A stretch of 64,000 nucleotides of DNA. Source: Lachnospiraceae bacterium (lineage in GTDB: Bacteria; Bacillota; Clostridia; Lachnospirales; Lachnospiraceae). A program made the translations under genes and the position numbers. Positions 1-9,350 of the stretch are shown piece by piece. The notes below the pieces were generated by a model. That model did no database searches. It worked only from the letters and a program-made list of their open reading frames with translations, and had not been told where the DNA came from. Every line of letters starts with the position of its first letter. Position 1 is the first letter of the stretch. Where the stretch lies: assembly GCA_017482205.1 (NCBI GenBank), contig JAFUNK010000004.1:105668-169667 (forward strand), written 5' to 3'.

Positions 1-2
1 AA

Positions 3-209
3 ATTCCTACGATTGAAACGATTTGTGAGACGCTGTATTACGATACAGAAAAAATTGCGGCAGCTTACGGCATGGAACAGATACAAATGGAGGTTGGAGA
101 CAGTCCGGTAGCCTTATTTGTGATGGGAAAAAAGCTGTTGCTGGGAGGAACGGGGCAGATAGTATCGGACGAGCTGTTTGAGGAGTACAGACAGCAGTTA
201 GACCAATGA
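3..209 (+). CDS. 3' end of an unidentified gene upstream of xrtG
   Basis: An open frame enters from the left edge and ends in TGA at 207-209, leaving about 68 C-terminal residues (ending ELFEEYRQQLDQ). It contains a hydrophobic stretch with VALFVMGKKLLLGG. The start lies outside the window. It is on the same strand as the exosortase gene, 22 bp upstream of it, so it may be the preceding member of the same operon. No family can be named from this fragment. Confidence 0.6.
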   Translation: MPTIETICETLYYDTEKIAAAYGMEQIQMEVGDSPVALFVMGKKLLLGGTGQIVSDELFEEYRQQLDQ

Positions 210-231
210 TAAGAAGGCTGTGGTATAAATA

Positions 232-831
232 ATGAATTTGATGATGCTTGTCCTGTTTATGGTAATCTGGGCATATGCAATAGGAGTATTTTATAGAAAA
301 AAACAAAGCTTCTTTTTTTTCTTTGTAGGCTGCGTAGGCTTGTTTGTGTTTTTATTTATTATATGTGAACCTATATTGACGGCACCACTGGCAAAAGCCG
401 TATGTTACCTGACGGGACTGGTAGGCAAAATGACAGGAATCTTTTCCGCATACAGCAGTTACGGTATCCTGTTTATTGAGGCAGAGAGCGGTCCGGTTTC
501 TTTGTATGTTGATTTTGAATGTGCGGGATTGGTGGAAATACTGGTGTATGTTTGTCTGCTTGTATTTTTTCAGGCCTATAAATGGCATGAAAAGCTTTTG
601 GTGGGCATTACGGGAGTAGTTGGCATTGTAGCCGCCAATGTACTGCGTCTGGTAGTAATCTGCATGATTATTCATTTTGGGGGAAATAAGGTTTACTATC
701 TTGCCCATACCATTGTGGGACGATTTGTATTTTATCTGTTTACGATTACGCTGTATTTTTATGTATTTACCAGAAGGCAAATCAGGCAGCAGCGTGTAGG
801 AGAGTTCGATTATAATGACAAAAATGACTAG
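232..831 (+). CDS. xrtG: Exosortase family protein XrtG
   Basis: This 199-residue, highly hydrophobic protein has the exosortase/archaeosortase layout: several membrane segments and the presumed catalytic residues Cys97 (in FECAG), Arg139 (in NVLRL) and His159 (in AHTIVGR). Exosortases are membrane transpeptidases that recognise a C-terminal sorting tail on exported proteins; the Gram-positive G type is thought to act on Firmicu-CTERM proteins (family knowledge). The next two genes, a glycosyltransferase and a PTPS-like protein, are the usual XrtG companions, which strengthens the call. It overlaps the glycosyltransferase start by 17 bp. No Firmicu-CTERM substrate is visible in the window. 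Confidence 0.88.
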   Translation: MNLMMLVLFMVIWAYAIGVFYRKKQSFFFFFVGCVGLFVFLFIICEPILTAPLAKAVCYLTGLVGKMTGIFSAYSSYGILFIEAESGPVSLYVDFECAGLVEILVYVCLLVFFQAYKWHEKLLVGITGVVGIVAANVLRLVVICMIIHFGGNKVYYLAHTIVGRFVFYLFTITLYFYVFTRRQIRQQRVGEFDYNDKND

Positions 832-2227
832 TATTATCTGGTATTGGGCAGCGTGGATAGTGATACCGCTTGTACTGGAAATCATACCCAATATTTTTTC
901 TTCGCTGGTATTGCTGTGGAAAAAGCTGTTTCTTATGCATAAAGAAAAAGATTTGTCAGAATTTAAACCGGTTATTACCTTGATTGTGCCGGTGTACAAT
1001 TCACAGGCAACATTGTATCGTTGTATTCAGTCTATCAGAGAGTCCACTTATCCGGTGGAGTGTATAGAGGTCTTACTGGTGGATAATGGCTCAAAGGACG
1101 ACAGCTTTAAAGAATTTGAACGGGCTCAGTTGGATTTTCCTGAACTGGGAATGTGGTGGATGTATTCCAGACAGGGCAAATCCAAGGCTTTGAATAAGGC
1201 AATTTTTAACAGTAACGGTAAATATATTATCAATATTGACAGTGACGGAATTTTACAGAAGGATGCACTGGCTAATATGGTAAGACGTTTTGAAAATTAT
1301 CCCGATATTGTGTGCATGACAGGTGCCATTCTGATAGAGCCTGCATTGATTGAGAAGACTGACAAGTTTTGGCTGCGTCAGTTCCAGAAGATGGAATTTG
1401 TGGAATATACCCATGCCTTTCTGGCTGGGCGTAATTTGGAATCCCAGTTTCATAGTCTGTTTACCTTATCCGGTGCCTTTTCCGCATTCAGAAAGTCGGT
1501 TTTGTTAAAGACATTTTTATATAATACCAATACCATATGCGAGGATGCACATCTGGCGTTTCAGATTAGGGATATTTTAAAGAAAGAAGTTTTGTTCTGC
1601 CATGATGCTTTGTTCATGGTAGACCCCATAGAGAGCATCAATAAATTTTATACCCAGAGACAGCGCTGGCAGATTGGCGAACTGGAAGTTACCAATATGT
1701 TTATGAAAAATAAAATGCGAAACCCCATTCTCGGTTATTTTAAAAGTTCCAGTATGCGTGTGCTGATTCAGGACCATACCTTTGCATTTCCGCGTATGTT
1801 GTGGTATTTTGCTTTGATTGCGTTAGGCTGTGTCAATTATGATTTTTCCAATATCATATTGGTAAATCTTTTGATTTATGCCATGTATGTGTTCGGTGCA
1901 CTCTTGTACTACGGAAATATTATTTCTTTCCTGTCGCCGTTTAAAGATATTCAGAAGTATTATGCAAAGAAAATAGGGTATGTAGTGCTTTTGCCGCTTT
2001 ACAATATGTTTGCGTTCTTTATCCGTTTTGCAGGTATGATTAACTCTATTAAGCGGAAAAGTTCATGGAAGACCAAAACTTTTACTGTCGAAAAGAATGA
2101 AGTGTCAGATACGGTGAAGAAGGATTTTGAAATATTGAAGGCTCTGCGAAAATGGGTGAAAAACTTACTGGAAGAACCGGAGGAAGCAGAATGCTATACA
2201 GACAATATAAATACAAATTCTATTTAA
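815..2227 (+). CDS. Exosortase G-associated family 2 glycosyltransferase
   Basis: A 470-residue membrane-anchored glycosyltransferase. After an N-terminal membrane helix (residues ~5-30) comes a GT2 fold: the TLIVPVYNSQATL start strand, the DxD metal/nucleotide site D142-S-D144 in NIDSDG, an ED motif (CEDAHLAFQ) and the QRQRWQIGE motif (QxxRW) typical of processive GT2 enzymes. Hydrophobic segments near residues 330-370 and 390-410 follow. The start overlaps the 3' end of xrtG and the stop overlaps the next reading frame, so the three genes are probably translationally coupled. In this family the enzyme is expected to glycosylate a surface product linked to XrtG processing; the actual substrate is unknown. 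Confidence 0.85.
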   Translation: MTKMTSIIWYWAAWIVIPLVLEIIPNIFSSLVLLWKKLFLMHKEKDLSEFKPVITLIVPVYNSQATLYRCIQSIRESTYPVECIEVLLVDNGSKDDSFKEFERAQLDFPELGMWWMYSRQGKSKALNKAIFNSNGKYIINIDSDGILQKDALANMVRRFENYPDIVCMTGAILIEPALIEKTDKFWLRQFQKMEFVEYTHAFLAGRNLESQFHSLFTLSGAFSAFRKSVLLKTFLYNTNTICEDAHLAFQIRDILKKEVLFCHDALFMVDPIESINKFYTQRQRWQIGELEVTNMFMKNKMRNPILGYFKSSSMRVLIQDHTFAFPRMLWYFALIALGCVNYDFSNIILVNLLIYAMYVFGALLYYGNIISFLSPFKDIQKYYAKKIGYVVLLPLYNMFAFFIRFAGMINSIKRKSSWKTKTFTVEKNEVSDTVKKDFEILKALRKWVKNLLEEPEEAECYTDNINTNSI

Positions 2228-2580
2228 ATATGAACCACTCCATCGAGATGGGAGGGCAGCAGGGAGCCATTCATTCCCATACATGGGAGATGTCCATGGG
2301 AATTGTAGTGGATGAAAAGTTGTTTGTCAGCTTTTCTGAAATAGAGAAATGTGTCAGCGGTTTACTGGATAAATATCAGGATAAATATTTAAACAGTGTG
2401 GCTCCGTTTAATGTGATAAATCCTACTTTGGAAAATGTATGTGATTATATGTTTGAGTTTTTACAGAAAGAGCTGGGGAAAAGGGGCTGGACGCTTCTTG
2501 TTATGGAAATGAGCGAAACCCCTTCCCGTATTTATCAGGTCTGCGGTGTAAATCCGCAGGATGACTTTACCTTTGTTTAA
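2191..2580 (+). CDS. 6-pyruvoyl-tetrahydropterin synthase-like protein, XrtG-associated
   Basis: A 129-residue small soluble protein of the PTPS/QueD-like fold, with GAIHSHTWEM containing the His-x-His pair that binds zinc in true PTPS enzymes and a C-terminal glutamate (METSE-like VMEMSETPS). I chose the ATG at 2191, preceded by GGAGGAAGCAG, rather than an upstream ATG at 2152 lying deeper in the glycosyltransferase. It overlaps the glycosyltransferase by 37 bp, the standard third gene of the exosortase G cluster. Whether it makes a pterin or only shares the fold is not known. Its stop overlaps the stop of the convergent membrane protein by 3 bp. Confidence 0.8.
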   Translation: MLYRQYKYKFYLNMNHSIEMGGQQGAIHSHTWEMSMGIVVDEKLFVSFSEIEKCVSGLLDKYQDKYLNSVAPFNVINPTLENVCDYMFEFLQKELGKRGWTLLVMEMSETPSRIYQVCGVNPQDDFTFV

Positions 2581-4805
2581 GACTGATTTAGTTGTTCAGA
2601 TATCTTTTTGGAGATGGATGTTCTAAGGACTGTGATAAGCAGTCCTATTATAATGCCTAAAATCGTTACAAGTGAAATGCATTCACCCAGTCGCCAGGAT
2701 AGGGGCTCTTTAAAGAACACAGATACATCACCGTCAAAACCGGCAGGAACTTCCATACGGATAATATTATTCTCTCCCTTTTCCAGTGTAAGTGTACCAT
2801 CCTTTGAAACGGCAGTATATCCTTCGTAGTATAAAAGGGGAAGGTCTACATAGCCGGCAGACTCTTTAGCTGTTATATGCAAAGATATATGAGTACCGTT
2901 TTTCGCATAGTCAGAGACTTCGATACCCGCATCAGGTGTGGGCGTGGTAGCGGTTAATTGGGAAAGTACAGTACCTGTGGGCAGATATTCCTCCGTACCC
3001 AGAAGCATACTGTTTAAATCGGTGTCTGCATAGGGGCGGTATACATCTCCACGGTTCAAAATGTCGTAATAAAACCAACAGGTGGAAGTGATAAAAAAGC
3101 ACATAAGAATACCAAGGATACAGACAAATTTTTCTTTTGCAAAGTGCTTTTTCGCAGCAAGCAGGGCACTGCAGGTAACCATAACCAGAAAAAGCGTGGC
3201 AATGGTAAGGAAACGCCAGGGGAACTGCAGGTTGTATACCATGGTGGTAAATAAATCGCCCCATTCGGCAAGTGCATTCCACGGGAAAAGGTTGGTGGAC
3301 ATATAAAGGGCAAGTACTGCCAGCAGGGCAGAAAAGTTGGCAAATTTATAAGGTGTTCCCTTATCCTCGGTTTGGGGATTGCAAAAACGCAGATAGAAGA
3401 AAAGCAATAGCCCGATAAAAAGGGTAAAGCCTGCACCCAGAGGCATCTCGCCGCCCATGCCGTTTGCAGTGATGGTGGAACTGCCTACACCGTTCTGGAA
3501 GATAGGGAACAGCTGTGCAATGTAAGCTCCGGCACCTTGGATGGGGGTACTGTACCAATCCGGCGAATTCATTACAAAATCTCCGCCATAATAACTGAGG
3601 AAGGGTACAAGGAAGTTTAAATTTAACAGCGCGGTAACAAAAGCAGCCAGACATAAGGTAAAGAATACCCGCAGGTTGCAAATTTTTTTAATCATAATCA
3701 GGCAGGCTAGGATAATAAAAATGCCCACCATTTCACAACTGATAACATGACACTGAATAATGCCCGTAAGGCCGAGGGCAGGGAAGAGGAAGTTCTTCCA
3801 GTAGCCCTTCTTTTTCGGGTCATCCGTAAAAATCCGGTAGAAGCCATATAAAACCAAGGGCATAAAGGTAAGAGCAGTATATTCGCCCACAGAGCACCGG
3901 AGATACACATTGCTGAGACGATAGGGTGCTAAAGTGTAAAGAAATGCACCAATCAGTCCGATACGCTCGTTTTGAAAAATGCCCTTGAAGCACTTAAAGG
4001 CAATCAATACGGTAATCAGGTTTATCAAGAAAACGTAAGCCTTGTAGGCTTCCAAAAGGGAAAAGCCTGCAATCCGTAAAAGTGCGGGAATATGTAAAAG
4101 GATATCCCCGTAGAAAACACCTACGGCATAACCGTAATCATTGGCCCAGAAGGGTTGGATTTTTACAGGGAAGGAGCCCTGCATCAGCCCCTGTGCCAGT
4201 CCCTCTATTCTGGTGATATGGAAGGGCAGGTCGTGACCGGCGGTGATGTAATCCGTAAATAACGGATAGCAGGAAGCCAAGGTTATCAGTGAAAGCCAGA
4301 GAAGTTTGTTTCTCACAGGCGTCTCTGAAACATAAAAATAGTAAGCTGCCAGTACAAGCAGACATCCAAAAAGGGTAATAAAAATGTTGCGGATATGGTA
4401 GGTCGGAGTTTTGGTAAGCTCGATTTGCTCAATACATAAAGAGCCCTGCCCGCAATATTCCGTGATAATCTCCAAATCCTCAACCCTTTGTGAAATAAGA
4501 AAAGTGAAGGTAACAGAATCCTGTTCCTTAGGCAGGGATATACGGTAGGAACTGTGTAACTGGGAACTTGTCAGGGAAGAAGAATGTACATAGCAGGAGT
4601 TACCGTCGGTATCTGTCTGATAATACAGGGTTACGGAATAGGTGCCTTTCCCCAATTCGCCTATATGGTTTGACGGATTAGCAGCAGAAAGACGGTTAGT
4701 TTCCCCACTTTCAAAACTAACATAGGCATTTATTGCATACGTTACAAATAAAAGTTCAATAACCAGTAAAAAGATAAGATATTTCTTGGGAGATTTTTTT
4801 ATCAT
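2577..4805 (-). CDS. PTPS-related multi-pass membrane protein (YfhO-like)
   Basis: A 742-residue protein with an N-terminal membrane helix, an extracytoplasmic domain (about residues 30-135), roughly a dozen membrane helices (about 135-590) and a second outside domain before a last helix near 710-730. The block from about 185 to 300, with AGHDLPFHITRIEGLAQG and FYGDILLHIPALLRIAG, matches the '6-pyruvoyl-tetrahydropterin synthase related' membrane family (PF10131), whose topology resembles GT-C glycosyltransferases such as YfhO. It is convergent with the XrtG operon and overlaps it by 4 bp, so the association is physical as well as by family. A role in glycan or teichoic-acid decoration is inference. 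Confidence 0.75.
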   Translation of the reverse strand: MIKKSPKKYLIFLLVIELLFVTYAINAYVSFESGETNRLSAANPSNHIGELGKGTYSVTLYYQTDTDGNSCYVHSSSLTSSQLHSSYRISLPKEQDSVTFTFLISQRVEDLEIITEYCGQGSLCIEQIELTKTPTYHIRNIFITLFGCLLVLAAYYFYVSETPVRNKLLWLSLITLASCYPLFTDYITAGHDLPFHITRIEGLAQGLMQGSFPVKIQPFWANDYGYAVGVFYGDILLHIPALLRIAGFSLLEAYKAYVFLINLITVLIAFKCFKGIFQNERIGLIGAFLYTLAPYRLSNVYLRCSVGEYTALTFMPLVLYGFYRIFTDDPKKKGYWKNFLFPALGLTGIIQCHVISCEMVGIFIILACLIMIKKICNLRVFFTLCLAAFVTALLNLNFLVPFLSYYGGDFVMNSPDWYSTPIQGAGAYIAQLFPIFQNGVGSSTITANGMGGEMPLGAGFTLFIGLLLFFYLRFCNPQTEDKGTPYKFANFSALLAVLALYMSTNLFPWNALAEWGDLFTTMVYNLQFPWRFLTIATLFLVMVTCSALLAAKKHFAKEKFVCILGILMCFFITSTCWFYYDILNRGDVYRPYADTDLNSMLLGTEEYLPTGTVLSQLTATTPTPDAGIEVSDYAKNGTHISLHITAKESAGYVDLPLLYYEGYTAVSKDGTLTLEKGENNIIRMEVPAGFDGDVSVFFKEPLSWRLGECISLVTILGIIIGLLITVLRTSISKKISEQLNQS

Positions 4806-4955
4806 AAGTAGCTCCTTGCTATTATTGGTATGAAAAATTGTCTTGGCTATTATTATAAGGGAACGGAGGAGAAAAGAAAAGAGGGGGGGATAACAGTTTT
4901 TTTGTGGCTTTGTGAAGAAGTGTTTTCTTTTATGAAGTAAGTGCTTTCTTTGTCA

Positions 4956-4984
4956 TTGACCGAGGGTGTGGAGCGGGGTATACT
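4956..4984 (+). promoter_or_regulatory. Candidate SigA promoter of the hybrid kinase gene
   Basis: TTGACC (4956-4961) is followed by exactly 17 bp and TATACT (4979-4984), about 100 bp upstream of the kinase start. The spacing and hexamers are close to the vegetative consensus. Confidence 0.6.
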
Positions 4985-5083
4985 GTATATAGAGGGACGA
5001 TGGCAATGTGATGGAAACCAAGAAATGCAACATAACATATTGATAAAAGGCATGAGGTTAGAAAGCAGCATACAAGGAGACTT

Positions 5084-7393
5084 ATGAAGAACAAAAAAAT
5101 GAGTATGACAATTACAACGGCAATATTGGCAGTTAATGTGATATGTTTGTTGTTATTGTATATACTGGCTAATACAAGTATGACAAAAATCATGAAGCAG
5201 TCTGCAATGGAAAATCTGCATGATTCTCTGAATGTACAGGCAAATATGATAGAAGAGTATATTTTGCATCAGGAAGATTTGCTGATTGCATATAGTAATG
5301 ACAGTGTTGTGATAGAATTCTTAAAAGATCCTGACAATGAAGAAAAGAGAGTCTTGGCACAGGAATATACAGAAGAATATTACGGCTGGCTGGATAATTG
5401 GGAAGGGCTTTATATCGGAGAGTGGGATACCCATGTAATTGCACACTCCAATCCTGCGGTTGTTGGTATGGTGACACGTGAAGGTGAAGCATTAAAGCAG
5501 TTGCAGGAAGAAATATTAGTTGCAAACGGACCTTATAATGCGGGTATGATTGTATCACCTGCATCCCAAAATCTGGTAGTATCCATGTATTGTCCGGTTT
5601 TTGATTATGACGGAGAAACCATTATCGGATATGTGGGCGGTGGCCCTTTTGCAGAAGAACTGGATGCCCTATTGTCATCTGTGAAAGAAGAAACTGCTAC
5701 GTATTATATGATTAATCCGGAAACAGGGACCTATATTTTTGCGGAAGAAGACGAATTGATGGCAACAGAGATAGAAGATGAGATGTTGTTATCGATAATG
5801 TCAGAAGTTGCAAGTGATGGGGAAAAACGGATAGGGGACGTTGAGTATATTCATCAAACAGAAGGCAGGTCTATTGCAGCATATCAGTATCTGCCTGAGT
5901 ACGGGTGGATATTGGTATCCTGTAACAGCGAAAAAAATATATATGCCGATGTACACAAGAATATGTATATTCTGGGAGTTGTCTGTGTAGTATCTGAAGT
6001 GTTAATCGGTATACTGTCATGGCTTTTTATCCATTTAAGCACCAGACCGTTGAAATATGTGGAAAAAGCCATTATGCAGTTGAAAGAGTTGAAACTGGAA
6101 AAGGATCCTAAACTGGATGACTATATTAACTGCAAGAGTGAAGTGGGACAGATAGCAACGGCAATTGATTCCCTGTATGATTCCATCGGAGAAATGTTGG
6201 AGGCTGAAAAAGAAAAACAGATTGCCATCGCAGAGCGGGAAGCCAAGGAAAAATTCTTTGCAAGTATGTCCCATGAAATCCGTACGCCGATTAATATTGT
6301 AATCGGTATGAATGAAATGATTCTGCGCGAAAGTGAAAACGAGAACATTCAGCAGTACGCAAGCAGTATCGAAAGTGCAAGCCGTATGCTTTTAGGCATT
6401 GTAAACGATGTGTTGGATATTTCAAAAATGGAAGCCGGAAAACTACAGATTGTAGAGAGCGATTATGAGGTATCTTCCATGTTGAGTGATGCGGTGCTGG
6501 CTGTTACGGCACGTATCCGGCAAAAAGATTTGGAGCTGAAACAAGAATTTGATGCTTCGCTTCCTTCCGTACTGAGGGGGGACGAAATCCGTATCAAACA
6601 GATTTTAAATAACCTGCTATCTAATGCTGCTAAATATACCGAGAAGGGAAGCATTACATTTGCAGCAAAAGGTATTTATGATGAAAAAGGCTTTTCTCTG
6701 GAGATGTCCGTTACAGATACCGGTATCGGTATCCGCAAGGAAGACATGGAGAAGCTGTTTGAGCGGTTTTTACGTCTGGATATGGAGAAAAACCGATTTG
6801 TTGAAGGCACCGGACTGGGACTTAGCATTACAAAACAGTTGATAGACAGTATGAGCGGTACAATCAGTGTAACCAGCGAATATGGAAAAGGAAGCAGCTT
6901 TACCGTTCGAATACCTCAAACAATCGTGGCTGAGACACCTATAAGCAAAGCGAAACAGGCGGATAAGAATGTACAATGTGGAAAGCCGGACACTTATTTT
7001 TGTATGCCGCAGGCAAGGGTTTTAGTGGTAGATGACAACAGAGCCAATCTGATGATGATGGAAATGTTGTTAAGGCGTTCCCAGATGCAAATAGAATGTG
7101 CAGATGGCGGAAATGAATGCCTGCAAATGACCAAACAGACAAAGTATGACCTGATACTGATGGACCATATGATGCCGGAGCCAAACGGTATCCAGACCCT
7201 GCATCTGCTCCGCGCAGACCGGGACAACCCAAACCGGGAGACAAAGGTCATTGTAACCACCGCCAACGCCATTTCAGGAATGGAAGAACTATATAAGAAT
7301 GAAGGCTTCGACGGTTACATTACTAAACCCATTATGCCTGAGAAGATGGAAGAACTGCTGGTGAAGTATTTGGCGGGGGATGGGGAGAAATAG
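5084..7393 (+). CDS. Hybrid sensor histidine kinase/response regulator
   Basis: A 769-residue protein in one chain: N-terminal membrane helix (about 8-28), a large extracytoplasmic sensor domain of dCache type (about 35-290), a second membrane helix (about 295-315), a HAMP-like linker, then a HisKA domain with phospho-acceptor His397 in SMSHEIRTP, a HATPase domain with N box NNLLSNAAKYT, G1 box DTGIGI and G2 box GTGLGLSI, and a C-terminal receiver domain with acidic pocket VVDDN, phospho-acceptor Asp694 in LMDHMMP and the conserved lysine in YITKPI. A phosphorelay output partner is not encoded nearby. The start is supported by CAAGGAG 8 bp upstream, and an intrinsic terminator follows the stop. 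The ligand cannot be inferred. Confidence 0.93.
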   Translation: MKNKKMSMTITTAILAVNVICLLLLYILANTSMTKIMKQSAMENLHDSLNVQANMIEEYILHQEDLLIAYSNDSVVIEFLKDPDNEEKRVLAQEYTEEYYGWLDNWEGLYIGEWDTHVIAHSNPAVVGMVTREGEALKQLQEEILVANGPYNAGMIVSPASQNLVVSMYCPVFDYDGETIIGYVGGGPFAEELDALLSSVKEETATYYMINPETGTYIFAEEDELMATEIEDEMLLSIMSEVASDGEKRIGDVEYIHQTEGRSIAAYQYLPEYGWILVSCNSEKNIYADVHKNMYILGVVCVVSEVLIGILSWLFIHLSTRPLKYVEKAIMQLKELKLEKDPKLDDYINCKSEVGQIATAIDSLYDSIGEMLEAEKEKQIAIAEREAKEKFFASMSHEIRTPINIVIGMNEMILRESENENIQQYASSIESASRMLLGIVNDVLDISKMEAGKLQIVESDYEVSSMLSDAVLAVTARIRQKDLELKQEFDASLPSVLRGDEIRIKQILNNLLSNAAKYTEKGSITFAAKGIYDEKGFSLEMSVTDTGIGIRKEDMEKLFERFLRLDMEKNRFVEGTGLGLSITKQLIDSMSGTISVTSEYGKGSSFTVRIPQTIVAETPISKAKQADKNVQCGKPDTYFCMPQARVLVVDDNRANLMMMEMLLRRSQMQIECADGGNECLQMTKQTKYDLILMDHMMPEPNGIQTLHLLRADRDNPNRETKVIVTTANAISGMEELYKNEGFDGYITKPIMPEKMEELLVKYLAGDGEK

Positions 7394-7414
7394 GAGACCA
7401 AAAGAATATACGAT

Positions 7415-7458
7415 AAGCCCGGACTGTAAGGGAAATCCTTACAGCCCGGGCTTTTTTC
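7415..7458. terminator. Bidirectional intrinsic terminator
   Basis: A 17-bp stem (7415-7431 with 7437-7453, one mismatch) with a 5-nt loop GAAAT, followed by a T run. It lies between the plus-strand kinase and the minus-strand lipoprotein and has A-rich sequence on its left flank, so it can serve both. Confidence 0.85.
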
Positions 7459-7525
7459 AAAGAGTCCCATTGAGGGGCTCCTTTCACGATTTTCGCTGTC
7501 TGTGTTTTTGGTGTCAAGTATCAGA

Positions 7526-8908
7526 TCAGTAGAACCAAAGCACTTCATCCTCAAGATACAGCGCAAGCCAGATAGAGCCCTCTTCGCTGTCCGGCAGGGC
7601 TCCGCCCTGGTCGGCGTAGAGACCGAAGGACGCCTTGCTGCCATCGTCGAAGGAGATTAAACAGGAATATGCGCTGTCCATCTCATAGTTGAAAGGACGC
7701 CCTTTTTCATTGTCTGTCCAGAAACATCCGCGGCCATCCTCCTCAAATGTAAGGAATCTCACATCGTCACTTGTTTCAAAACTTATTTCACCGGACGTCG
7801 TGTTAACAATCTCGTACAAAATATAATATTCATCTGCCATCAGAACCTTTGCATCGAATGGGGCAACCTCAAGGCACGTCGTATCCAGAGCACAGAACAC
7901 ACTGTCTTCTTGCGATTCCTCGGAATAATCGGGGGACGTGGTACTATCGGACCAATTGCCGTCCTCGGTCTCAAACCGGCAGTCATCTTCAAACACAAAG
8001 TTTTCATGGTCCTTCAATTCCTCATTGATGCGCTGACTTTCCCAACGGCCGAAGGTACAGCGTTCAAAGTGTGCTCCGCTTTCGCTGTCACTGTGGTAGT
8101 AAGCGGGAAGAAAATTGTCACCCTCGTTTCCGGTGAAGGAGCAACCTTCGAAGTAGGCGAAGGAGCCGCTGAGGCTCAGCATGTCGAAGCCGCCGTTGTC
8201 CCTGAAAGTGCAATCCTCAAAGACGGTGTCGCTGGATAGCAGGTCGACGATGCCGTAGCTACACTCTCGGATAATGCAGTCCTTGAGCGCAATGCCCACC
8301 GTGTGGTCTGCCACCACGCCGTAGGTGCCGCAGCCGTAGAGATCCAGACCGTCGAGACTGATTTTTCGGCAGTAATCAAACGCCAACACCGCACCCTCAC
8401 AGTTTCCCGGCTCAATCGTATGACCGAAGGTGATGTTCTCGATGACAATATCGGAACAGTTGTTGAAGTAGAGCACATCAGAATAGCGTGGCTCCACCAC
8501 GACCTCGACCTTGCCGTCCTCTGCACCGCGAATCGTCAGCCCCTCGACATCGTGGATATCTGCCTGCCAACCGTCAGTGAAGGTGCGCACAACATAGTCC
8601 GAGACGTTATCGGAAGACTTGCGGAGATACTCCGTAAGGTTATAGGTGCCCGGCGCGAGCTCAATGACTACGTCCGGGGCGATAGCCTCAAGGAACTCGC
8701 CCGCCGTGCTGACATGAATCACTTCGTCTTCAGCCACCGATTCTTCCGGCAGCGTGGAAGAATCCGGCAGAGTCAGTGCGGGAGCGGTGGAAGTCTGTTC
8801 AGGCGTCACTGCAGGTTCTTCTTTGTCGGAAGCCCCACCACAACCGACAAGCGGCACGAGCAGTAAAAACGATAGTGCAAAGGCACAGATGTTCAATTTC
8901 TTATTCAT
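7526..8908 (-). CDS. Lipoprotein with right-handed parallel beta-helix domain
   Basis: A 460-residue exported lipoprotein. The signal peptide ends in the lipobox LVGC (Cys about residue 23), followed by an acidic Ser/Thr/Pro-rich linker. Residues ~65-300 form right-handed beta-helix repeats, with runs such as SDIVIENITF, KISLDGLDLYGCG, TVGIALKDCIIREC, SDTVFEDCTF and SFAYFEGCSF, the Asn/Cys ladder pattern of pectate-lyase-like folds. The remaining ~130 residues look like a separate beta-rich domain. No catalytic site can be assigned; such proteins bind or cut polysaccharides. The DNA is clearly more GC-rich than its neighbours on both sides, which suggests acquisition from elsewhere. The start is supported by AAAGGAAAAGGAA on the minus strand. 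Confidence 0.8.
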   Translation of the reverse strand: MNKKLNICAFALSFLLLVPLVGCGGASDKEEPAVTPEQTSTAPALTLPDSSTLPEESVAEDEVIHVSTAGEFLEAIAPDVVIELAPGTYNLTEYLRKSSDNVSDYVVRTFTDGWQADIHDVEGLTIRGAEDGKVEVVVEPRYSDVLYFNNCSDIVIENITFGHTIEPGNCEGAVLAFDYCRKISLDGLDLYGCGTYGVVADHTVGIALKDCIIRECSYGIVDLLSSDTVFEDCTFRDNGGFDMLSLSGSFAYFEGCSFTGNEGDNFLPAYYHSDSESGAHFERCTFGRWESQRINEELKDHENFVFEDDCRFETEDGNWSDSTTSPDYSEESQEDSVFCALDTTCLEVAPFDAKVLMADEYYILYEIVNTTSGEISFETSDDVRFLTFEEDGRGCFWTDNEKGRPFNYEMDSAYSCLISFDDGSKASFGLYADQGGALPDSEEGSIWLALYLEDEVLWFY

Positions 8909-8970
8909 ATTTCTTATTCCTTTTCCTTTTTTCTACAATGGATTGTTTCAGCATAACAAAAGAGATAAGA

Positions 8971-8990
8971 CCTGCTGATTGTTCAGCAGG
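8971..8990. other. Perfect 8-bp hairpin upstream of the lipoprotein gene
   Basis: CCTGCTGA and TCAGCAGG (8971-8978, 8983-8990) around TTGT form a perfect hairpin in the 5' flank of the minus-strand lipoprotein gene. There is no T run next to it on the plus strand. It may be a weak terminator or an operator. The rest of 8909-9090 shows no gene. Confidence 0.45.
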
Positions 8991-9094
8991 ACATACTTTC
9001 ATTATTATTTACTATATCATGACCGGACAAACAAAAGCTACTGTTTTTGCATTGCGGAGGCAGTTTTTGTGTTTATTTATCTAAAAATAAACCG

Positions 9095-9262
9095 GATGGC
9101 AAAGAACACTTTACCGATGAAGTGGTTACAAGCAGGGATAAAAAGAAAAATGAGATATGCACCCTGCATAATCTGCAAATTATTCGTGTAGAAAATTCCT
9201 ATGCGCGACGATACAATCACATTAAAGAAATTTTGTTGAGTTATTTTTCTATCAGGCATTAG
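9095..9262 (+). pseudogene. Stranded 3' end of a helicase-nuclease gene
   Basis: In frame, this encodes DGKEHFTDEVVTSRDKKKN and the following residues through LLSYFSIRH, then TAG, almost identical to the C-terminus of the gene ending at 13665. The residues include the DGxEH part of the PD-(D/E)XK-like nuclease site. Nothing homologous to the rest of that gene precedes it, and no start codon or ribosome site is convincing. It is best read as a leftover of duplication or recombination. Confidence 0.75.
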
Positions 9263-9310
9263 GAGTGTGGTTGCGGAAAATGTTATATTAGGGCAGTGTT
9301 TGTAGCGGGG

Positions 9311-9350
9311 CAGGCTACAGGGAGAAATCCTTGTGGTTCGGGTCTTTTTT
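9311..9350 (+). terminator. Terminator inside the left repeat
   Basis: An imperfect GC stem around GAAA (CTACAGGGA / TCCTTGTGG core) is followed by TCTTTTTT. It is the counterpart of the terminator at 13716-13755. Confidence 0.6.

Noticed and set aside
8303-8866. 187-codon plus-strand ORF opposite the beta-helix lipoprotein
   Set aside because: It is the antisense shadow of a well-supported gene and has no family resemblance.
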